This document shows positions 40,328-45,174 of a DNA stretch of 45,174 nt, in pieces; position 1 is the stretch's first letter, and every line of letters starts with the position of its first letter. Both the position numbers and the translations under genes were made by a program. Source of the stretch: an uncultured Paracraurococcus sp. (GTDB lineage Bacteria > Pseudomonadota > Alphaproteobacteria > Acetobacterales > Acetobacteraceae). The notes under the pieces are model-generated. The model was not told where the DNA came from. It saw only the letters and a list, made by a program, of their open reading frames with translations, and did no database searches. The stretch lies in the NCBI GenBank assembly GCA_903896535.1, contig CAITYE010000337.1, positions 1 to 45,174 on the forward strand, written 5' to 3'.

Positions 40328-41562
40328 ACCCCGATGCCCCCGTCGCCCATATCGCGCTGCCGCCAGCCCTGGCGACGGGCGCCGCGGCGGCGGTCCTGGC
40401 GGCCCTGCCCGGCGCCCGCGCGGTCGGCGGCGCGGTGCGCGACGTGCTGGCCGGGCGCACCCTGCACGATGTCGATGTGGCCGCACCGTGGCCACCGGCG
40501 GCGATCGCCGAGCGTCTGCAGGCAGCCGGCATGAAGATCTTCGAGACCGGCCTCGCGCACGGCACCATCACAGCCGTTCTGGATCACCAGCCCGTCGAGG
40601 TGACGAGCCTGCGGCGCGACATTGTGACCGACGGCCGGCATGCCGAGGTGGCCTGGACCACGGATTGGCGAGAAGACGCGGCGAGGCGCGACTTCACCAT
40701 CAACGCCATGTCCCTGGCGCCGAACGGGGGCCTCTTTGACTATTTCGACGGCCGCGCGGATCTAGCGGCCAAGCGGGTGCGGTTCGTAGGTGACCCCGCC
40801 GTGCGATTGGCCGAGGACTACCTGCGCGCCCTTCGCTATTTCCGCTTCCAGGCGCGCTATGGGCAGGCGCCACCCGACCCGGCGGCGATAGCCGCCATTG
40901 CGGCCGCGGTGCCCGGCCTGGCGCAACTCTCGCCAGAGCGTGTCTGGAGCGAACTCAAGCGACTGCTCGCCGCGCCGGCGCCGGCCGCAGCCATCCAGCT
41001 GATGGCAGCAACTGGCGTGCTAGGCGCCGTCCTGCCGGAAGCGATCCCACCCGAAACCGATGCCCTCGCCCGCGTCACCGGGGCCGGTCTGCCGGCCGAT
41101 GACATCCTCCGCCTCGCGGTGCTGCTGCCGCCGGGCCGCGCTGGTCAGGCGCAGGCGATCGCCATGCGGCTACGGCTTTCGGGCGAGGAGCGCCGCGGCC
41201 TAGTCTGGCTGCACGACCGTTTGGCTGGGCGGCCGCAATTGCCGGGCACCGATCCGGCCGCGCGACAACGCTGGCTCTTTACCCGTGGCGACGCCGCGAC
41301 GGCGCTGCGCGAGGCTTGGCTGGCGGAGGCGCACGACGGGGTCAGCCAAAGCCCACTGCGCGCCTGGGTTGCCGCAACGCCATGGCCAGTGCTGCCGGTC
41401 TTCGGGCGGGATGCCTTGACGTTGGGCGTACCGCCGGGGCCGCGCGTGGGGGCGCTGTTGGATAGCCTAAGGAGCTGGTGGCTGGCCCAGGGCTGCGCCC
41501 CGAACCGCGACGCCTGTCTTGCCCAGCTTCAGGAACTTGCCGCGGCGCCCGACCAGGCGTAG
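40324..41562 (+). CDS. cca: CCA tRNA nucleotidyltransferase
   Basis: A 412-residue class II nucleotidyltransferase (poly-A polymerase-like head) that adds CCA to tRNA 3' ends. The head has VGGAVRDVLAGRTLHDVDVA (the catalytic DxD) and RRDFTINAMSLAPNG; the neck and body follow with VRLAEDYLRALRYFRFQARY, which holds conserved Arg residues. The C-terminal half is helical and poorly conserved. The start is GTG at 40324, inside the previous gene's stop; a longer frame upstream shows no homology. It could also be annotated as a poly(A)-polymerase family protein, but context and length favour CCA addition. Confidence 0.9.
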   Translation: MNPDAPVAHIALPPALATGAAAAVLAALPGARAVGGAVRDVLAGRTLHDVDVAAPWPPAAIAERLQAAGMKIFETGLAHGTITAVLDHQPVEVTSLRRDIVTDGRHAEVAWTTDWREDAARRDFTINAMSLAPNGGLFDYFDGRADLAAKRVRFVGDPAVRLAEDYLRALRYFRFQARYGQAPPDPAAIAAIAAAVPGLAQLSPERVWSELKRLLAAPAPAAAIQLMAATGVLGAVLPEAIPPETDALARVTGAGLPADDILRLAVLLPPGRAGQAQAIAMRLRLSGEERRGLVWLHDRLAGRPQLPGTDPAARQRWLFTRGDAATALREAWLAEAHDGVSQSPLRAWVAATPWPVLPVFGRDALTLGVPPGPRVGALLDSLRSWWLAQGCAPNRDACLAQLQELAAAPDQA

Positions 41563-41582
41563 CCGACCGAATCGCGCGAGCT

Positions 41583-41598
41583 GCGCCCGTTCGGGCGC
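41583..41598. terminator. Hairpin between cca and ygfZ, possible bidirectional terminator
   Basis: GCGCCCG-TT-CGGGCGC is a perfect 7-bp stem located 21 bp after the cca stop, between two convergent genes. There is no T-tract on either side, so intrinsic termination is only possible, not shown. Confidence 0.35.
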
Positions 41599-41679
41599 CC
41601 GGCACGAGTCAAAGCCTCGCACCGCTGGTATCAGACGGCATCACCCGAACCGATATTGCCCTGTGTATTGAGTCCGCTC

Positions 41680-42504
41680 TCACGCCGGATCGGTCGCCAC
41701 CGGCAGGGCCATCCAATCCGGGACCGCAGGCCGCAGCGTCGCCTCGGCGCAAAGCAGTGGCCCGCCGGCCAGCGCCTCCAGCCGCAATTGCGCGATGCCT
41801 CTGGCTGCTCGGGCGGAGCGCATTTCGCCCAATTCGACACCGTCGCGGGTGATCAGTGTCCCCGGCGGCGGCGGCGGCCCCTCAATCGCGACTGGCACGA
41901 GCCGGCGCTTGATCAGGCCGCGGTACTTGGTGCGTGCGGTCAACTCCTGCCCCATGTAGCAGCCCTTGGTCCACGAAATGCCATGCAACTCGTCATAGCC
42001 GGCTTCCAGCAGCACGGTCTGTTCGGCGATCAGGTCGCGCGATCCATCGGGCAGGCCAAGCGAGAGCCGATGTCGGTCCCAAGCGGCGATATCGACATCG
42101 GCAGCCAGTGGCACCTCCCGCAGCGCCCGCCAGCCGGCAGCAGGCAGGCGGGGGTCGCTGGCTGCGATGCCGTCTGGCAGCAGAACCCCGCCCCAGCCCA
42201 CCTGCACCGTCAACGCGTCCGAGACATCGCGCAGCGTCACCCGCGCCCGCAGGCGGAAGCGACCAAGCCGCTGCGCCAACCCCGGAACGGCGGCACGCTC
42301 GGTCTCCAGCAGCAGCCGTTCGCCATCGGCGAACAGGAAAAGGTCCAGCAGCCATTTCCCCTGCGGCGTCAGCAGGGCGGCGAAAACGGCGCGACCGGGC
42401 GCTACGACCGTCACATCATTGGAGACAAGACCTTGGAGGAAGCTCACGCGGTCCTCCCCGGTGAGTTCGAGGACCCCGTGATCGGTCAGGCTGGCGATCG
42501 GCAT
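41680..42504 (-). CDS. ygfZ: YgfZ/GcvT-domain folate-binding protein
   Basis: A 274-residue tetrahydrofolate-binding protein that helps maintain iron-sulfur enzymes. The diagnostic KGCYMGQELT motif (residues 180-189) contains the conserved Cys. The N-terminal GcvT-like part has VSFLQGLVSNDVT and FAALLTPQGKWLLDLFLF; the central and C-terminal parts follow the family (RLSLGLPDGSRDL, ARTKYRGLIKRRLVPV). Size is slightly below E. coli YgfZ (326). It is convergent with cca and divergent from the glycosyltransferase gene (63 bp apart). Confidence 0.93.
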   Translation of the reverse strand: MPIASLTDHGVLELTGEDRVSFLQGLVSNDVTVVAPGRAVFAALLTPQGKWLLDLFLFADGERLLLETERAAVPGLAQRLGRFRLRARVTLRDVSDALTVQVGWGGVLLPDGIAASDPRLPAAGWRALREVPLAADVDIAAWDRHRLSLGLPDGSRDLIAEQTVLLEAGYDELHGISWTKGCYMGQELTARTKYRGLIKRRLVPVAIEGPPPPPGTLITRDGVELGEMRSARAARGIAQLRLEALAGGPLLCAEATLRPAVPDWMALPVATDPA

Positions 42505-42567
42505 ACCTGGGAATTGGCCTCTCCTGGCCCCCTCTGCAACCGGTCCGGCGCTGTGCTAGCTGCCGCC

Positions 42568-43584
42568 ATGCGTATCGTCATGGCAACCGAGGGACCACGG
42601 ATCGGCGCGGCCGGGCTGGCCGGGCGGCCGCTCGGTGGCGTCGAGGCCGCCTTTGCGCTGCTCGCCTCGGCCTTCGCGCGGCGCGGCCACGCGTTGGAAC
42701 TCCGCGCCGGCGAGGCCGCCGAGGAGATACGCGACGGCCTGCAATGGGGCTCGCTCAAGCCCGGGGGGGCGCCTGCCGATCTGGTGATCGCCAATCGGGT
42801 GCCACGGCTGTTCGGCACCCTGCCACGCGGGCGATCGGTGCTTTGGCTGCACAATCCGGGAGGCTATCTCCGCAAGCCGCAGCACCTATTGCCCTTGCTG
42901 CGCGCTTGGCCGCGGATCGTGACCCTCGGCCCCTATCATTCGGGAACGCTCCCCTGGATCGTGCCGATCCCGCCGGTGGAAATCCCCCTCGCAGTCGCCC
43001 CACCTTTCGATGCGAGGCTCACCGAACGGCCACCGCCACCGCCGGTAGCCATTTTCACCTCGAACCCGCTGCGGGGCCTCGACTGGCTGCTCGATCTCTG
43101 GGTGCAGCGTATTCGCCCGAGCCTGCCCACCGCCGAGTTGCATCTCTACACGGGTGCTGCGACCTATGGCGGCGATGCCCACCTGGCGGCGCGGTCGGCC
43201 CCGGTGCTGGCACGCGCGGCGGCCATGGCCGGGGACGGGGTCCGCCTGCTGCCTCCCCTGCCGCGCCCGGCGCTCGCCGTGCAGCTGCGCGCGGCGCGAC
43301 TGATGCTCTATCGGGGCGATAGCGGTGAGACCTTCTGCCTCGCCCTGGCCGAAGCGCAGGCGAGTGGCCTGCCGGCGGTGGTGACCCGGCTCGGCAGCGT
43401 CGCCGAGCGGATCGAGGATGGGACGACCGGGGTCGTCGCCGCGACCGACGCTGAGGCGGCCGCGGCGGCGATCACACTGCTGGGCGACGATGAGCGCTGG
43501 CGCGCCATGCACCGCGCGGCACTGGCGCGTGGTCCGGGCCCCAACTGGGATGCCATCGCCGCCCGATTCGAGGCGCTGGTGTGA
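42568..43584 (+). CDS. Glycosyltransferase family 4-like protein
   Basis: A 338-residue GT-B glycosyltransferase, probably using a nucleotide-sugar donor. The N-terminal domain has RPLGGVEAAFALLASAFARRGH. The C-terminal domain has VAIFTSNPLRGLDWLLDLW, the LPPLPRPALAVQLRAARLML region and the donor-site motif ETFCLALAEAQASGLPAVVT, with the E-x7-E-type pair typical of GT4. The ATG at 42568 (MRIVMATEGP) follows no strong ribosome site, but the longer frame upstream runs antisense to ygfZ. It is followed 88 bp later by an asparagine synthetase gene; such pairs are frequent in surface polysaccharide clusters. Confidence 0.87.
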   Translation: MRIVMATEGPRIGAAGLAGRPLGGVEAAFALLASAFARRGHALELRAGEAAEEIRDGLQWGSLKPGGAPADLVIANRVPRLFGTLPRGRSVLWLHNPGGYLRKPQHLLPLLRAWPRIVTLGPYHSGTLPWIVPIPPVEIPLAVAPPFDARLTERPPPPPVAIFTSNPLRGLDWLLDLWVQRIRPSLPTAELHLYTGAATYGGDAHLAARSAPVLARAAAMAGDGVRLLPPLPRPALAVQLRAARLMLYRGDSGETFCLALAEAQASGLPAVVTRLGSVAERIEDGTTGVVAATDAEAAAAAITLLGDDERWRAMHRAALARGPGPNWDAIAARFEALV

Positions 43585-43672
43585 ACTGTCGTCCGCCCCA
43601 GGCCGCGTGCTACAGCCCTGCTGTGTCACTCGCGGCGATCCTTCCTGGCCAATCCCTTCCGGAGCCGCGCTG

Positions 43673-45174
43673 ATGTGCGGCATCGCAGGGATCGTGCTGC
43701 GTCAGGGCATGTCGCCCGCCCCGGAGGTGCTGGCAGCGTTGACCCGGGCGCTCGCGCATCGCGGCCCGGATGGGGCTGGGCATGATGCGGCGGGAAATAT
43801 CGCCCTCGCCCATACGCGCCTAGCGATCATCGATCTCGTCACCGGTGACCAGCCGATCCATGCCGGCCCAGCTGCCATCGTCGTGAATGGCGAGATCTAC
43901 AATTACCGCGAGCTGCGCGACGCTAACCAATTGCGCTGCGCCACGCTATCGGACAGCGAGCCGCCGCTGCATCTATGGCGCCGCGACGGGATCGCCTTCG
44001 CCGAGACACTGCGCGGCATGTATGCGATCGCGGTCAAGGACCGCGCCACGCGCCAAGTGGTCCTCGCGCGCGATCCCTTCGGCATCAAGCCGCTTTATGT
44101 GGCCGAGATCCCCAATGGCATCGCCTTCGCGTCCGAGCCGCAGGCCCTTATCACCGCTGGCCTGGTCGCCCCGAAGGTGCGGGTGGAAGCCCGCGCGGAA
44201 CTGCTGCAGTTGCAGTTCACCACGGGCCGGGCGACGATCTTCGAGGGCATCGACCGGGTGCTGCCGGGGGAGACCTTGGTCATCGCCGACGGCGCGATCA
44301 CCGCCCGGCAACGCCGCGCCGCCCTGCCGGGAGGTGGTCCTGAGGACATCGACGGGACCACCGCCCTCGCCCGGCTTGATGCCGCCCTGGCGGAAAGCGT
44401 CGCCCTGCACCTGCGTAGCGATGTCCCCTATGGGATGTTCCTCTCGGGCGGCATCGATAGCGCCAGCATCCTGGCGATGATGGCGCGCCAGCAGGCCGGC
44501 GCCGGACCCCATGGCCAGACGCCGGTACTGGCCTTCACCGCCGGCTTCGACGTACCGCAAGCCGTCGATGAGCGCGCCGCCGCGGCCCGCATCGCTGCAA
44601 GCGTCGGCGCCCGGCACGTGCAGCTCGAAGTGAGCGAGGCGATGGTCTGGCAGCATTTGCCGGAAATCGTCGCGGCCGTGGATGATCCGGCGGCGGATTA
44701 CGCGATCATCCCAACCTGGTTCCTCGCCCGTCGGGCCCGTGAGGACGTCAAGGTCGTGCTCTCTGGTGAGGGAGGGGACGAAATTTTCGGCGGCTATGGT
44801 CGCTACCGGGCGGCCATGCGCCCCTGGTGGCTGGGCGGCAAGGCGCCGCGCGCCCGCGGCTGTTTCGATCGCCTCGATGTGCTGCGCGAGGCACCGACCG
44901 GGTGGCGCGACGGTATTGGCGCGGCGGAGGCGGCGGCCAGCCTGCCGGGGCGCAGCCGACTGCAGGCGGCGCAAGCGCTCGACGTCGCAGATTGGCTGCC
45001 GAACGACCTGCTGATCAAGCTGGATCGCTGCCTGATGGCCCATGGGGTGGAAGGTCGCACCCCGTTGCTCGACCCCGGCATCGCCGCGGCCGCTTTCCGC
45101 CTGCCCGATACCCTCAAGGTCCGCGATGGCATGGGCAAGTGGCTGCTCCGCCAATGGCTTGCCCAGCATCTGCC
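43673..45174 (+). CDS. asnB: Asparagine synthetase (glutamine-hydrolysing), 3' end outside window
   Basis: The frame is open from ATG 43673 to the window end, 500 codons. The N-terminal glutaminase domain begins with the processed nucleophile Cys2 (MCGIAGIV), then HRGPDGAG, LAHTRLAIIDL, VVNGEIYNYRELR and DPFGIKPLY. The synthetase domain has the PP-loop MFLSGGIDSASIL, LSGEGGDEIFGGYGRYR and the late KLDRCLMAHGVEGRTPLLD. The segment between EIYNYRELR and SDSE is several residues shorter than usual. The ribosome site is GGAG 8 nt before the start. It could supply asparagine or, next to a glycosyltransferase, amidate a sugar or amino acid in a surface polymer. Confidence 0.93.
   Translation, partial: MCGIAGIVLRQGMSPAPEVLAALTRALAHRGPDGAGHDAAGNIALAHTRLAIIDLVTGDQPIHAGPAAIVVNGEIYNYRELRDANQLRCATLSDSEPPLHLWRRDGIAFAETLRGMYAIAVKDRATRQVVLARDPFGIKPLYVAEIPNGIAFASEPQALITAGLVAPKVRVEARAELLQLQFTTGRATIFEGIDRVLPGETLVIADGAITARQRRAALPGGGPEDIDGTTALARLDAALAESVALHLRSDVPYGMFLSGGIDSASILAMMARQQAGAGPHGQTPVLAFTAGFDVPQAVDERAAAARIAASVGARHVQLEVSEAMVWQHLPEIVAAVDDPAADYAIIPTWFLARRAREDVKVVLSGEGGDEIFGGYGRYRAAMRPWWLGGKAPRARGCFDRLDVLREAPTGWRDGIGAAEAAASLPGRSRLQAAQALDVADWLPNDLLIKLDRCLMAHGVEGRTPLLDPGIAAAAFRLPDTLKVRDGMGKWLLRQWLAQHL

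Overview
The window looks like a chromosomal segment of a GC-rich alphaproteobacterium, most likely of the Rhodospirillales/Acetobacteraceae kind. This is inferred from the strong GC bias of the third codon positions, a Bug-type (TctC) solute receptor, the MoxR-DUF58-BatA/DUF4159 gene block, small Acetobacteraceae-style lipoproteins, the DUF1285-Nudix-CCA-transferase order and an ExoD protein. There is no rRNA, tRNA, CRISPR array, phage module or transposase gene. Most of it is housekeeping and metabolic DNA.

Layout. 1-12 kb: the end of mlaA and a complete mlaC (outer-membrane lipid asymmetry), a polytopic GT-C-like membrane protein, a 49-residue membrane peptide, a broken luciferase-like monooxygenase gene, a D-2-hydroxyacid dehydrogenase divergent from an M20 dipeptidase, a Host_attach protein, an FAD-linked (GlcD-like) dehydrogenase divergent from a GMC oxidoreductase, and a DUF6817 protein. 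The intergenic DNA of this part is full of short palindromic elements. 11.8-17 kb (minus strand): corA, dihydroorotase, amidase and two small lipoprotein genes in one tight run, with a lone tatA behind. 17-22.3 kb (minus): a polyamine-type ABC importer (ATPase, binding protein, two permeases) followed by a Bug receptor. 22.3-27.2 kb: a secreted amidohydrolase divergent from guaB, a membrane protein coupled to guaB, and an SDR. 27.3-31.2 kb (minus): exoD, then a cobalamin riboswitch and a BtuB-like TonB receptor; another, catalytically degenerate SDR lies upstream of exoD. 31.2-38.7 kb (minus): moxR, DUF58, BatA/DUF4159, a large amidotransferase-like membrane protein and an ankyrin-like secreted protein in an overlapping operon. 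38.8-41.6 kb (plus): DUF1285, CoA pyrophosphatase, a small membrane protein and CCA-adding enzyme. 41.7-45.2 kb: ygfZ divergent from a glycosyltransferase, then an asparagine synthetase cut by the window end.

The most unusual signal is a family of 106-bp repeats: six full copies, one partial and one inverted, all in the first 11.9 kb. Full copies have the same length and are bounded by YTAR-like tetranucleotides (CTAG, CTAA; one degenerate CTTG). Every one of the seven copies has a gene's stop codon inside one of those bounding tetranucleotides. They look like non-autonomous transposable elements (MITEs) of an IS630/IS5-like kind whose TA-containing target is, in a GC-rich genome, mostly found at stop codons. 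Two other palindromic elements with CTAG edges lie next to them.
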